Shown piece after piece: positions 43,855-52,146 of a DNA stretch of 62,498 bases. Every line of letters starts with the position of its first letter. Position 1 is the first letter of the stretch. The translations under genes were made by a program, and so were the position numbers. This DNA comes from Kitasatospora sp. DSM 101779 (GTDB taxonomy: Bacteria > Actinomycetota > Actinomycetes > Streptomycetales > Streptomycetaceae): positions 6,690,170 through 6,752,667 of the forward strand of contig NZ_JAHTIK010000001.1 of the NCBI RefSeq assembly GCF_025655475.1, written 5' to 3'. The notes below the pieces were generated by a model that worked only from the letters and a program-made list of their open reading frames with translations, was not told the origin of the DNA and made no database searches.

Positions 43855-44195
43855 ATGGTCGCGCCGCCGTCCGGCGCTCCGCCGGGGCCCCGCTCGAGAT
43901 CACCGACATCGTCCTGCCGGACCCGGGGCCCGGCCGGGTCCGCGTCCGGCTCGCCGCCGGTGTCTGCCACTCCGACCTGTCGATCGGCCGCGGCATGCTG
44001 CGCGCCACCCTCCCGTTGGTCCTCGGCCACGAGGGCGCCGGCACGGTCGTCTCGGTCGGCGAGGGCGTCACCGGGGTGGCGCCCGGCGACCCGGTGGTCC
44101 TCAACCGGGCTCCCGCCTCCCGGGCCTGCCCGGCCTGCGCGATCGGTGAGCCCTGGCTCTGCGACAACTCCGGCGCGGCGTCGACCGGCCACTAC
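43855..44195 (+). pseudogene. Truncated, frameshifted zinc alcohol dehydrogenase
   Basis: The frame RAAVRRSAGAPLEITDIVLPD leads into GVCHSDLSIGRG (catalytic zinc Cys), LGHEGAGTVVSVGEGV and CPACAIGEPWLCDNSGAASTG (structural zinc), the first ~110 residues of a medium-chain alcohol dehydrogenase. The ATG at 43855 is one base out of frame: ATGGTCGCG where ATGGTCCGCG is expected, a one-base deletion. Homology stops at about 44195, so the cofactor domain and most of the enzyme are gone. With the aldehyde dehydrogenase remnant it marks a lost alcohol/aldehyde oxidation operon. Confidence 0.8.
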
Positions 44196-44214
44196 CGACA
44201 CCCGCGGAAACGCG

Positions 44215-44250
44215 GAAGGTCCCGCACCCCCGACGGGGTACGGGACCTTC
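44215..44250. terminator. Hairpin terminator after the dehydrogenase remnant
   Basis: GAAGGTCCCG...CACCCC pairs with GGGG...TACGGGACCTTC over 44215-44250 with one or two mismatches and a CGAC loop. It directly follows the truncated gene and may come from a different locus. Confidence 0.7.
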
Positions 44251-44283
44251 TGAAGCGCGAGGAAACGACTCGGGCGGTCACGT

Positions 44284-44398
44284 CAGGGGCGCGGCGGGGA
44301 ACCGCGCAGTCCGGGAAGGGCCGTCTCCGCCATCAGGGCCGACCCCTGGTTCGTACGGGGAGCCACATCCGAAGTGCGCAGTTCCCCGCGCCCCTGAC
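44284..44398. repeat. Interspersed inverted repeat, copy C
   Basis: The left arm CAGGGGCGCGG...GGGAACCGCGCA (from 44284) and right arm TGCGCAGTTCCCCGCGCCCCTG (to 44398, shown here as two joined blocks TGCGCAGTTCCCC and GCGCCCCTG) are imperfect complements; the left arm has a 3-base insertion. It lies between the pseudogene and efeU. Confidence 0.8.
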
Positions 44399-44427
44399 CG
44401 ATCGTCCGTCCGCCCGGAGGACGGGCT

Positions 44428-45279
44428 TCAGGCGGCGGGCTTCTCCGCCGCCGCGGGGACGGGGGCCGGCCTGGGGGCCGAGCCGCCGGACTGCCGCAGG
44501 AAGAGGAAGAGCGTGGGCACCAGGTAGGCGGCCCAGACCGCGACCTGCAGCACCGTCGGGTCCGGCTGGAAGTTGAAGACGCCCTTCAGCAGGGTGCCGT
44601 ACCAGCTGTCCTTCGGAACGGTGCTGGAGACGTCGAAGGCCTGGCTCGTCAGGCCGGGGATCCAGCCGGCCTCCTGCAGGTCGTGCACGCCGTAGGCGAG
44701 CACGCCGGCGGCCACGACGACCAGCATCGCGCCCGTCCAGGTGAAGAACTTGGCGAGGTTGATCTTCAGCGCGCCCCGGTAGAACATCCAGCCCAGCACC
44801 ACCGAGGTGAGCAGGCCGAGGATCGCGCCGACCAGCGGCCGCACGCCGTCGCTGGTCGCCTGGACGGCCGTCCAGATGAACAGCGCCGTCTCCAGGCCCT
44901 CGCGCCCGACCGCGAGGAAGGCCGTCACCACCAGGGCGAAGGTGCCCATCGCCAGCGCGGCGTCCAGCTTGCCGTGCAGCTCGGCCTTCAGGTGCCGGGC
45001 GGTGCGGCGCATCCAGAACACCATCCAGGTGACCAGACCGACCGCGACGATCGACAGGGAGCCGCCGAGCGCCTCCTGCGCCTCGAAGCTGAGCTGCGTC
45101 GAGCCGTACTGGAGGACGGCGCCGAAGGTCATGCTCAGCACGACCGCCGCGGCGATGCCCGCCCAGACGGGCGCGAGGCGGTCCCGGCGGTCGGTCTTGA
45201 CCAGATAGGCGATCAGGATGCAGACCACGAGGCTGGCTTCGAGGCCTTCCCGCAGACCGATCAGGTAGTTGCCGAACAC
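44428..45279 (-). CDS. efeU: EfeU, high-affinity iron permease (FTR1 family)
   Basis: A 283-residue membrane protein with seven spans. Two REGLE motifs (LIGLREGLEASL in span 1, FLAVGREGLETALF in span 4) are the iron-coordinating signature of Ftr1/EfeU. It moves iron through the membrane after oxidation or delivery by EfeB and EfeO. GTG start. It is last in the operon, 40 bases after efeB. The C-terminal tail is Ala/Pro-rich and cytosolic. Confidence 0.95.
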   Translation of the reverse strand: MFGNYLIGLREGLEASLVVCILIAYLVKTDRRDRLAPVWAGIAAAVVLSMTFGAVLQYGSTQLSFEAQEALGGSLSIVAVGLVTWMVFWMRRTARHLKAELHGKLDAALAMGTFALVVTAFLAVGREGLETALFIWTAVQATSDGVRPLVGAILGLLTSVVLGWMFYRGALKINLAKFFTWTGAMLVVVAAGVLAYGVHDLQEAGWIPGLTSQAFDVSSTVPKDSWYGTLLKGVFNFQPDPTVLQVAVWAAYLVPTLFLFLRQSGGSAPRPAPVPAAAEKPAA

Positions 45280-45319
45280 GAGAGACTCCCGGGGGTGGAG
45301 GTGGTACGGGGGCAGGGGG

Positions 45320-46612
45320 TCAGCCGAACAGGGCCTGGCCCCACCATTCGCCGGGCTTGCGGACGCCGGGCGGGCACGCGAAGTGGCCGGAGCCGACGTG
45401 CGTGATGTACTCGTTCAGCGCGTCGTTGGCGGCGAGCTTCGACTGCAGCGGCACGAAGGCCTTGCGGGTGTCGCGCTGGTAGGCGAGGAAGAACAGGCCG
45501 GCGTCCAGGCGGCCGAGGCCGTCGGTGCCGTCCGTGAAGGAGAAGCCGCGGCGCAGGATCATCAGCCCGTTGTTGCTGTCCGGGTGCGCGAGGCGGACGT
45601 GCGCGTCCTCCTTCATCGCGGACAGGTCCGGGGTGTCCCGCTCCTTCTGCTTGCCGACCGGGGCGCCCTCCAGCTTGCTGCGGCCGAAGATGTCCTCCTG
45701 CTCCTTGAGCGGGGTGCGGTCCCAGGTCTCGATGGTCATCCGGATCCGCCGGGCGACGAGGTAGGAGCCGCCGGTCATCCAGTCCTGGCCGTCGCCGGGG
45801 GCGACCCACACGTGGTCGGCCAGCGACTTGGCGTCGGTGCCGGCGATGTTGTGGGTGCCGTCCTTGAAGCCCATGAGGTTGCGCGGGGTCTGCGCCTCGG
45901 GGGTGGTCGAGGAGGTCTTGCCGAAGCCGAGCTGCGACCAGCGGACGTTGACCACGCCCATGCCGATCCGGGCCAGGTTGCGGATCGCGTGCACGGCGAC
46001 CTGCGGGTCGTCGGCGCAGGCCTGGACGCAGATGTCGCCGCCGGTGCGGTTCGCCTCCAGCCGGTCGCCGGGGAACTTCGGCAGGTCGACGAGGGCCTCG
46101 GGCCGCTTCGCCTTGATGCCGAACCGGTCCTCGCCGTCCTTCTCGAAGAGCGTCGGGCCGAAGCCGACGGTCAGGGTCAGCCGCGACGCGGGCAGGCCGA
46201 GCGCCTCGCCGGTGTCGTCCGGCGGGGCCTCCGGGAGGCCGCCGGTCGCGCCGGCGCCGACCTCGCGGGCCGCGGTCATCGCGGCAGCCGCCTTCGTCCA
46301 CTCCTTCAGCATCTTCACCAGGGCCTCGCGGTCCTTGGTGATGACGTCGAACGCGGCGAAGTGCAGCCGGTCCTGGACGGGCGTGGCGATGCCGGCCTGG
46401 TGGTCGCCGTAGAAGGGGATGTCGACGGTGGAGTCGATGCCGGGGGCGGCGGCGGGCGCGGCCTCGTGCATGGTCGCGGCGGCGACCGAGCCGGCGGCGG
46501 CCGCGCCCAGGGCGAGGCCGGCGCCGGCCCAGCCGATGACGGCACGGCGGGTGGGGGCGGCCTGGTCGGTGGCGGTGTCCGGCGCTGTGGTCTCGGCGGT
46601 CTCGGCGTCCAC
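45320..46612 (-). CDS. efeB: EfeB, TAT-exported Dyp-type heme peroxidase
   Basis: A 430-residue protein. The TAT signal reads TRRAVIGWAGAGLALGAAAAGS, so it is exported folded with heme. GFKDGTHNI is the Dyp GxxDG motif, and RLAHPDSNNGLMILRRGFSF carries the proximal heme His. In the Efe system it acts outside the membrane with EfeO and EfeU in iron acquisition. GTG start with AAGGAAG upstream. It sits between efeO (86 bases upstream) and efeU. Confidence 0.95.
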   Translation of the reverse strand: MDAETAETTAPDTATDQAAPTRRAVIGWAGAGLALGAAAAGSVAAATMHEAAPAAAPGIDSTVDIPFYGDHQAGIATPVQDRLHFAAFDVITKDREALVKMLKEWTKAAAAMTAAREVGAGATGGLPEAPPDDTGEALGLPASRLTLTVGFGPTLFEKDGEDRFGIKAKRPEALVDLPKFPGDRLEANRTGGDICVQACADDPQVAVHAIRNLARIGMGVVNVRWSQLGFGKTSSTTPEAQTPRNLMGFKDGTHNIAGTDAKSLADHVWVAPGDGQDWMTGGSYLVARRIRMTIETWDRTPLKEQEDIFGRSKLEGAPVGKQKERDTPDLSAMKEDAHVRLAHPDSNNGLMILRRGFSFTDGTDGLGRLDAGLFFLAYQRDTRKAFVPLQSKLAANDALNEYITHVGSGHFACPPGVRKPGEWWGQALFG

Positions 46613-46698
46613 GGGGCTTCCTTCGGTCCTGTCTCTGCGGATGCCGCGGCGGCCCGGTCGGGCCGCCGCGGCGGGGCGCTGGTGCGGTCGGGCCGGGA

Positions 46699-47835
46699 TC
46701 AGCCGGTGACGACCGCGGCGGCGAGCTTCGACAGCGGCTCGCCCAGGGAGTTCACCGCGTCCGAGAACGCCTTGCGCTCCGGCTGGGTGATCTTGTCGTA
46801 CGAGGTGTAGGCCTCGCCCTGCTTGTACTTGCCGAGCAGCACCTTGATCGCGGCGAACTCGGCGTCCAGGGTCTTGGCCAGCGCGGCGTCCTTCTCGGCG
46901 GCGACCGGCTTCAGCAGCTCGTAGGCCTTCTCGGCACCGTCGACGTTGGCGGCGAAGTCCGACAGGTCGGTGTGGGAGTAGCGGTCCTCCTCACCGGTGA
47001 TCTTGTTCTTGGAGACCTCGTCCAGCAGCTCCTTGGCGCCGTTGGCCATCGAGGTCGGGGTGATCTCGGCCTTGGCGATGCGGGACTGCCAGTCCTTCAG
47101 GTCCGTGACCAGCTGGTCGGCGAGCTTCTTGTCGTCGTCCGTGATCGCGCCGTCGGCCCAGAGCGACTTCTCGATCTTGTGCCAGCCCGTCCACTGCTGG
47201 CCGGCCTCCAGGCCGTCCTCGCGGGTGTCGGTCTTCGGGTCGATGTCGCCGAAGCTCTCGGCGATCGGCTCGGTGCGCTCCCAGCCCACGCGGGAGGCGG
47301 CGAACAGCGACTTGGCCTTCTCGGCGTCGCCGGCCTTGACGGCCTCGGCGAACTGGGTGACCACCGGGATGGTGGCGTCGGCCTGCTCCTGCGCGTACTT
47401 GCGGTACGCCTCGACGGCGGCGGCCAGGCGCGGGTCGGCCTTGGCGGCCGGCGCGGCGGCACCGGTGACGGTGATCTTCTGGCGGATGCCGTCGCCGGTC
47501 ATGCCCGGCTTGCAGGCGATCTCGTACTCGCCGGCCTTGATCTCGGCGTGGATGCTCACGGTGGTGCCCGGGCCGATGTTCTCGCGCTCGGTGACGATCT
47601 TGTCGCCGGCGGCGTAGACGTAGACCTCGGTGGACTTCGAGCCCTGGTTCTGGACGGAGAGCTCGACCGCACCGGCCGGGAAGCTGGTCTTCGCGACCTC
47701 GCACGCGGAGTCGGAGGCGGTGACCTTGACCGCGTCCGAGGAGGCGGCGTCGTCCTTCTTGGAGCAGCCGGCCAGGGCTGCGCCGGCCACGGCGATGGTC
47801 AGGAGCGTCGCTGCGGTGGAGCGGCGGGCGGGCAT
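46699..47835 (-). CDS. efeO: EfeO, iron-binding lipoprotein of the Efe uptake system
   Basis: A 378-residue lipoprotein: signal peptide with lipobox LAGC (Cys near residue 24), an N-terminal cupredoxin-like domain (SACEVAKTSFPAG to IACKPGMTG), and a C-terminal M75 domain with the metal motif HKIE in GWHKIEKSLW. Having both cupredoxin and M75 parts is the full-length EfeO form. It is the first gene of efeO-efeB-efeU. An iron box stands 49-67 bases upstream of its ATG. Confidence 0.95.
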   Translation of the reverse strand: MPARRSTAATLLTIAVAGAALAGCSKKDDAASSDAVKVTASDSACEVAKTSFPAGAVELSVQNQGSKSTEVYVYAAGDKIVTERENIGPGTTVSIHAEIKAGEYEIACKPGMTGDGIRQKITVTGAAAPAAKADPRLAAAVEAYRKYAQEQADATIPVVTQFAEAVKAGDAEKAKSLFAASRVGWERTEPIAESFGDIDPKTDTREDGLEAGQQWTGWHKIEKSLWADGAITDDDKKLADQLVTDLKDWQSRIAKAEITPTSMANGAKELLDEVSKNKITGEEDRYSHTDLSDFAANVDGAEKAYELLKPVAAEKDAALAKTLDAEFAAIKVLLGKYKQGEAYTSYDKITQPERKAFSDAVNSLGEPLSKLAAAVVTG

Positions 47836-47883
47836 GGCGTACTCCGAGGTGCTGGTCGGTTTTCCGGCACCCAGGACAGTAAG

Positions 47884-47902
47884 GGAAGCAAGCCTAACCT
47901 AA
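47884..47902 (-). promoter_or_regulatory. DmdR/IdeR-type iron box upstream of efeO
   Basis: TTAGGTTAGGCTTGCTTCC on the minus strand. The first 12 bases are identical to the streptomycete iron box TTAGGTTAGGCTCACCTAA, with divergence in the right half. Iron-loaded DmdR1 would repress the efe operon. The rest of the 47836-48169 gap shows no gene. Confidence 0.85.
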
Positions 47903-48169
47903 CAACCTTTCGGACCGTCAGACAGCGGCATCGAATCCCAGCCGTGACCCCGGCACATCACGGCCCGTCGGCAGGCCGGCGCCCGTCCGCGCGCCGGTCC
48001 GGCACCCGCCCCGCAGCCTCGGCAGAAGGATCGTTCGTCCACCTGCTCATCGGGTGCGGGGCGGGCTCGCCCCGCCCGTCCGGCGCCGCCGCCCCAGCCC
48101 CGGGGTTACCAAGGTCATACACCGGCCGTACGTCGGCCGCCGCGTACCCTCGGACCGAGGAGGCCGCCG

Positions 48170-48826
48170 ATGGACAGTCAGGACTGGGACGAGCGCTACC
48201 GCGCCACCGAGCAGCTCTGGGGCGTCGAGCCCAACCGCTGGGTCGTCCGCGAGTGCGAGGAACTGCCGCCCGGCCGCGCCCTCGACCTCGCCGCCGGCGA
48301 GGGCCGCAACAGCGTCTGGCTCGCCGAACGCGGCTGGCACGCCACGGCCGTCGACTTCTCCGCCGTCGCCCTCGACCGCGGCCGCACCCTCGCGGCCACC
48401 CGCCCGGCCGGCGCCGCCGACCGGATCGACTGGGTGCGCGCCGACGTCCTCACCCGCACCGCAGGCCCTGCGGAGTACGACCTCGTCCTCGTCGCCTACC
48501 TGCAGCTGCCCGCCGCCGACCGCCGCACCGCGCTGCGCCGGGCCGCCGCGGCCCTGGCCCCCGGCGGCACCCTGCTCGTCGTCGGCCACGACAGCCTCAA
48601 CCTCACCGAGGGCACCGGCGGACCGCAGGACCCGCGGGTGCTCTTCACCCCCGCCGACGTCCTCGACGACCTCGCCGGCCTCGGCCTGGAGACCGTCCGC
48701 GCCGAGCGGGTGCGCCGCACCGTGGCCGCCCCCGACGGCCACGGCACGGCGGGCGAGGCCATCGACGCCCTCGTCCGGCTGCGCAAGCCTTGGAGCACGC
48801 CTTCAAGGGCGATCGGGCGGCCATAG
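48170..48826 (+). CDS. Class I SAM-dependent methyltransferase
   Basis: A 218-residue methyltransferase. Motif I is ALDLAAGEGRNSVWLAERG near residue 39; AVDFSAVALDRGR is the acidic loop binding the SAM ribose, and DLVLVAYLQLP is motif II/IV. It looks like the TehB/thiopurine-type small-molecule methyltransferases. GAGGAGG precedes the ATG by 7 bases. The last residues (WSTPSRAIGRP) run into an intergenic repeat, so the native C-terminus may have been altered by it. The substrate is unknown. Confidence 0.88.
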   Translation: MDSQDWDERYRATEQLWGVEPNRWVVRECEELPPGRALDLAAGEGRNSVWLAERGWHATAVDFSAVALDRGRTLAATRPAGAADRIDWVRADVLTRTAGPAEYDLVLVAYLQLPAADRRTALRRAAAALAPGGTLLVVGHDSLNLTEGTGGPQDPRVLFTPADVLDDLAGLGLETVRAERVRRTVAAPDGHGTAGEAIDALVRLRKPWSTPSRAIGRP

Positions 48827-48848
48827 GGAGGTGCCCCCAGCGCCCCTG
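48826..48848. repeat. Short interspersed repeat (second family), copy 1
   Basis: GGGAGGTGCCCCCAGCGCCCCTG at 48826-48848 (written here as GGGAGGTGCCCCC plus AGCGCCCCTG) recurs almost exactly at 55895-55916, followed in both places by CCCGACTGCC about 17 bases later. It begins within the methyltransferase stop codon. Confidence 0.75.
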
Positions 48849-48903
48849 AATCGACCACCCGACTGCCCGTGGAAGACATGCCCGACAGCCGCGCCCGCGG
48901 GGC

Positions 48904-49953
48904 TCAGCGCGGGCGGGACCTGGCCTTGCGCGGTGAGGCCTCCAGCGCTTGCAGGCCGCCGGCGCGGAACCTGTCCCGCCAGGCGGCCACCAGCTGTGCC
49001 GAGTGCCCGAGCCGTCCGGCCGCCTCCTCCGCCGAGGCGTGCTCGCAGGCGAGCACGATCCTGGCCCGCAGCGCGAGCCCGCGGTCCGGGGCGTTCGGCG
49101 AGGCCCAGGAGTGCAGCACGGCCCGGTCCGGCTCGGCGATCCGGTGCGCGCCGCCCGCGGGGCGGGCCCGGCCCTCGGCCGGCAGGATCGCCTGGCTGTC
49201 CGCGTACCGCAGCTCGGCCTGCTCGTCGGCGATCCGGAACACGGTGCCGATCAGCGGGCGTCCGTGCTGGTCGGCGATGGTGCGCCGGACCTCCAGACCG
49301 CCGGGCGAGGCGTGCTCCGCGCTGCCGCGGGCCAGCTGGACGCTGTCGGCGGCGCGGAGCCTGAGGCCGGCGGCGGCCGCCCAGCCGTACAGCTCGGCGA
49401 GGTCAGCCTCCCGGCCGCTCTCCGGCTCCTCGCCGAGCGCCCACGCGGCCCGCCCGAGCCCGGGCAGCAGCACCGTCAGCGCCGGGGCGAACCAGGAGCT
49501 GGCCGACTGCAGGGTGCGCCCGTCCCCGTCCCGCAGCCGGTGGTCGTAGGCGAGCGCGGCGCGCCGGGGCGGCAGCTCCAGCGCTGCGGCCACCCAGTGT
49601 TCGGGCGGCCGGCGCAGCAGCCGCCCGCGTCCGGCGGCCGGGCGGGCCGTGCGGACGAAGGAGCCGGGGAAGGCGTGGGCGGGTGCCGGGCCGGGGGAGG
49701 ACCGGGCCGGTCGCCCCTCCCGCGGAGCGAGCACGTAGGTGCCCAGGTGGTCGCCGGCCACGAAGCCCTGGGCCCGCAGGTGTTGCAGTGCGGCCCGCAC
49801 CGTCTGCCGATTCACTCCGTACGTAGTGGCGAGCTGCCGTTCCGAGGGCAGGTTCTGCCCCGCGGGGAACCGCCCCCGCCCGATGTCCTCCCCCAGATCG
49901 CGCGCGATGTCCAGGTACGCCGGTGCACGGCGTTCCGTCCGTTGTCCAGGCAT
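48904..49953 (-). CDS. HutC-type GntR regulator with an extra C-terminal helix-turn-helix
   Basis: A 349-residue regulator. Residues 10-75 form a GntR winged helix (LPSERQLATTYGVNRQTVRAALQHLRAQGFVAGD). The middle (about 110-270) looks like a UTRA effector domain. The last ~60 residues (ALRARIVLACEHASAEEAAGRLGHSAQLVAAWRDRFRAGGLQAL) resemble the helix-turn-helix of IS630-type transposases and homeodomain-like regulators, an unusual addition. It is divergent from a sugar ABC operon with a DasR-like site between, so control of sugar uptake is likely. Confidence 0.85.
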   Translation of the reverse strand: MPGQRTERRAPAYLDIARDLGEDIGRGRFPAGQNLPSERQLATTYGVNRQTVRAALQHLRAQGFVAGDHLGTYVLAPREGRPARSSPGPAPAHAFPGSFVRTARPAAGRGRLLRRPPEHWVAAALELPPRRAALAYDHRLRDGDGRTLQSASSWFAPALTVLLPGLGRAAWALGEEPESGREADLAELYGWAAAAGLRLRAADSVQLARGSAEHASPGGLEVRRTIADQHGRPLIGTVFRIADEQAELRYADSQAILPAEGRARPAGGAHRIAEPDRAVLHSWASPNAPDRGLALRARIVLACEHASAEEAAGRLGHSAQLVAAWRDRFRAGGLQALEASPRKARSRPR

Positions 49954-50020
49954 GCCGAGGAGACCCCCACTGGTCGTATCCGTAGCGCTACCCCATGACT
50001 GTGCACCGTCAGCATAGGGC

Positions 50021-50036
50021 ACTGGTCTGGACCATT
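50021..50036. promoter_or_regulatory. DasR-responsive-element-like site (dre) before the sugar ABC operon
   Basis: ACTGGTCTGGACCATT matches the dre consensus ACTGGTCTAGACCACT at 14 of 16 positions and contains the dyad TGGTC-TG-GACCA. It lies 68 bases upstream of the GntR gene and about 184 bases upstream of the ABC operon. GntR/HutC proteins bind such sites, so either the global regulator DasR or the local GntR protein could use it. Confidence 0.75.
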
Positions 50037-50219
50037 GGTCCGTTGCGGGTGAATCTTCGGTGCAGGCCCCGGTGTTGCCGGTCACCCGTGGTCCCCGTCG
50101 AGACGGGTACGGCCGAACGGGCGATATTCCACCGCGCATTGGCCCAGCCGCTGTCGCGGGGCCGGTCATTCGCTCGCAGACTCGGAGTCCGGGGGTGAGA
50201 TCGAGTGAGAGGCTGTCCA

Positions 50220-51323
50220 GTGAAGCTCGTCGTACGTCAGCTTGTCGTCGCCGCCACGGCGGCCTCCGTCGGTCTGGGTATGGCCGCCTGCGGAAGCGCC
50301 AAGCAGTCCACCAGCTCCGGTGCGTCAGGCGCCGCCTCCGGCGGCACCGTCAAGGTGGGCCTGCTCCTCCCGGAGTCCAAGACCACCCGCTACGAGCAGT
50401 TCGACCGTCCGCTGCTCGAGGCGAACATCAAGAAGCTCGTCCCCGGTGCGCAGATCGACTACTACAACGCCAACCAGGACGCCACGCTCCAGCAGACGCA
50501 GGTCGACACCGCCCTCACCAAGGGCAACAAGATCCTCGTCCTGGACGCCGTCGACTCCAAGTCCATCCAGGCGTCCGTGCAGAAGGCCCACGACGCCGGC
50601 GTGAAGGTGCTCGCCTACGACCGCCTCGCGCAGGGCCCGGTCGACGCGTACGTCTCCTTCGACAACTTCAAGGTCGGCCAGCTCCAGGGCCAGGGCCTGG
50701 TGGACGCGGTCGGCGCGAACGCCAGCAAGGGCTCGATCATCATGATCAACGGCTCGCCGACCGACCCCAACGCGGGTCAGTTCAAGGCCGGCGCGCACAG
50801 CGTGATCGACGGCAAGCTCACGGTCGGCAAGGAGTACGACACCCCGAACTGGGACCCGAACACGGCCAACCAGGAGACCGCCGCCGCGATCACCGCGATC
50901 GGCGGGCCCAACGTCGTGGGCATCTACTCCGCCAACGACGGCATGGCCGCCGGTGCCGCCACCGCCATGAAGGCCGCCGGCATCAGCGTCCCGCTGACCG
51001 GCCAGGACGCCCAGCTCGACGGTATCCAGCGCATCGTCGCAGGCACCCAGACGATGACCATCTACAAGCCGTACGAGCCGGAGGCCGAGGCCAGCGCCAA
51101 GATCGTCGCGGCCTGGGCCAACGGCACCACGCCCACCCCGAGCGACGTGCCGACCACCGCGACCAGCGGCAGCGGCCAGAAGGTGCCGGCGAACCTGATC
51201 ACCCCGATCGTGGTCACCAAGTCCAACATCAAGGACACCGTGGTCAAGGACGGCCTCTACACCGTCGAGCAGATCTGCACTCCCACCTACGCCGACGCCT
51301 GCAAGGCCGCCGGTCTCCAGTGA
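50220..51323 (+). CDS. Sugar ABC transporter substrate-binding lipoprotein (XylF/RbsB type)
   Basis: A 367-residue lipoprotein with the lipobox GMAAC and a periplasmic-binding-protein fold of the xylose/ribose type. VKVGLLLPESKTTRYEQFDRP, NANQDATLQQTQVDTAL and YDRLAQGPVDAYVSFDN resemble XylF. GTG start with GAGAGG 7 bases upstream. It is first in an operon with an ATPase 43 bases downstream and a permease. The sugar is likely a pentose or hexose (xylose is the first guess). Confidence 0.92.
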   Translation: MKLVVRQLVVAATAASVGLGMAACGSAKQSTSSGASGAASGGTVKVGLLLPESKTTRYEQFDRPLLEANIKKLVPGAQIDYYNANQDATLQQTQVDTALTKGNKILVLDAVDSKSIQASVQKAHDAGVKVLAYDRLAQGPVDAYVSFDNFKVGQLQGQGLVDAVGANASKGSIIMINGSPTDPNAGQFKAGAHSVIDGKLTVGKEYDTPNWDPNTANQETAAAITAIGGPNVVGIYSANDGMAAGAATAMKAAGISVPLTGQDAQLDGIQRIVAGTQTMTIYKPYEPEAEASAKIVAAWANGTTPTPSDVPTTATSGSGQKVPANLITPIVVTKSNIKDTVVKDGLYTVEQICTPTYADACKAAGLQ

Positions 51324-51366
51324 CGAGGCGTTCCCACCCGTCCGACCGACAAGGGAGCTGATATCT

Positions 51367-52146
51367 GTGGAAGGCCCACCCGTCCTGGCGTTGCGCGGGG
51401 TCTCGAAGCGGTTCGGCGCCGTCCAGGCGCTGACCGACGTGGAGCTGGAGGTGCCCGCGGGCGAGGTCGTCGCGCTCGTCGGCGACAACGGCGCCGGCAA
51501 GTCCACACTGGTCAAGGCGATCGCCGGGGTGTACGTGCCCGACGACGGCGTGATCGAGTGGCAGGGCAAGGCCACCAGCATCCACCGGCCGCAGGACGCC
51601 CAGCACCTCGGGATCGCGACCGTCTACCAGGACCTCGCGCTCTGCGACAACCTGGACGTGGTGGGCAACCTCTTCCTCGGCCGGGAGATCCGCAAGTTCG
51701 GCGTCCTGGACGAGGTCGCCATGGAGAAGCGCTCGCGAGAACTGCTCAGCACGCTCTCCATCCGGATTCCCAGCGTGCGCATCCCGATCGCCTCGCTCTC
51801 CGGCGGCCAGCGCCAGACCGTCGCGATCGCCCGCGCCCTGGTCGGCAACCCGAAGGTCGTCATCCTGGACGAACCCACCGCCGCGCTCGGCGTCGAGCAG
51901 ACCGCCCAGGTCCTCGACCTGGTCGAGCGCCTGCGTGAGCGCGGCCTCGGGGTCATCCTGATCAGCCACAACATGGCCGACGTGATGGCGGTCTCCGACA
52001 AGATCGCCGTGCTGCGGCTCGGCCGCAACAACGGCGTGTTCGACCGCCGGGCCACCAATCAGGAGGAGATCATCTCCGCCATCACCGGTGCCACCGACAA
52101 CGCCGTGACCCGGCGCAGGGCCCGCGGACAGGAGGGACAACAGTGA
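51367..52146 (+). CDS. Sugar ABC transporter ATP-binding protein
   Basis: A 259-residue single-domain ATPase. Walker A is GDNGAGKSTL, the signature LSGGQRQTVAIARAL, Walker B VVILDEPTAAL, and the switch His is in ISHNM. Most sugar importers of this family have two fused ATPase domains; here there is one, as in the single-domain variants common in actinomycetes, so it should act as a dimer. GTG start with GGGAG upstream. Its stop overlaps the permease start (GTGA). Confidence 0.95.
   Translation: MEGPPVLALRGVSKRFGAVQALTDVELEVPAGEVVALVGDNGAGKSTLVKAIAGVYVPDDGVIEWQGKATSIHRPQDAQHLGIATVYQDLALCDNLDVVGNLFLGREIRKFGVLDEVAMEKRSRELLSTLSIRIPSVRIPIASLSGGQRQTVAIARALVGNPKVVILDEPTAALGVEQTAQVLDLVERLRERGLGVILISHNMADVMAVSDKIAVLRLGRNNGVFDRRATNQEEIISAITGATDNAVTRRRARGQEGQQ

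Noticed and set aside
44150..44260. tRNA or attachment site near the end of the truncated alcohol dehydrogenase
   Set aside because: Only a terminator-type hairpin is found; no cloverleaf, TTC loop or integrase.
49090..49300. Transposase fragment suggested by the IS630-like helix-turn-helix
   Set aside because: The segment is in frame at the end of an intact GntR regulator and there are no terminal repeats or other transposase parts.
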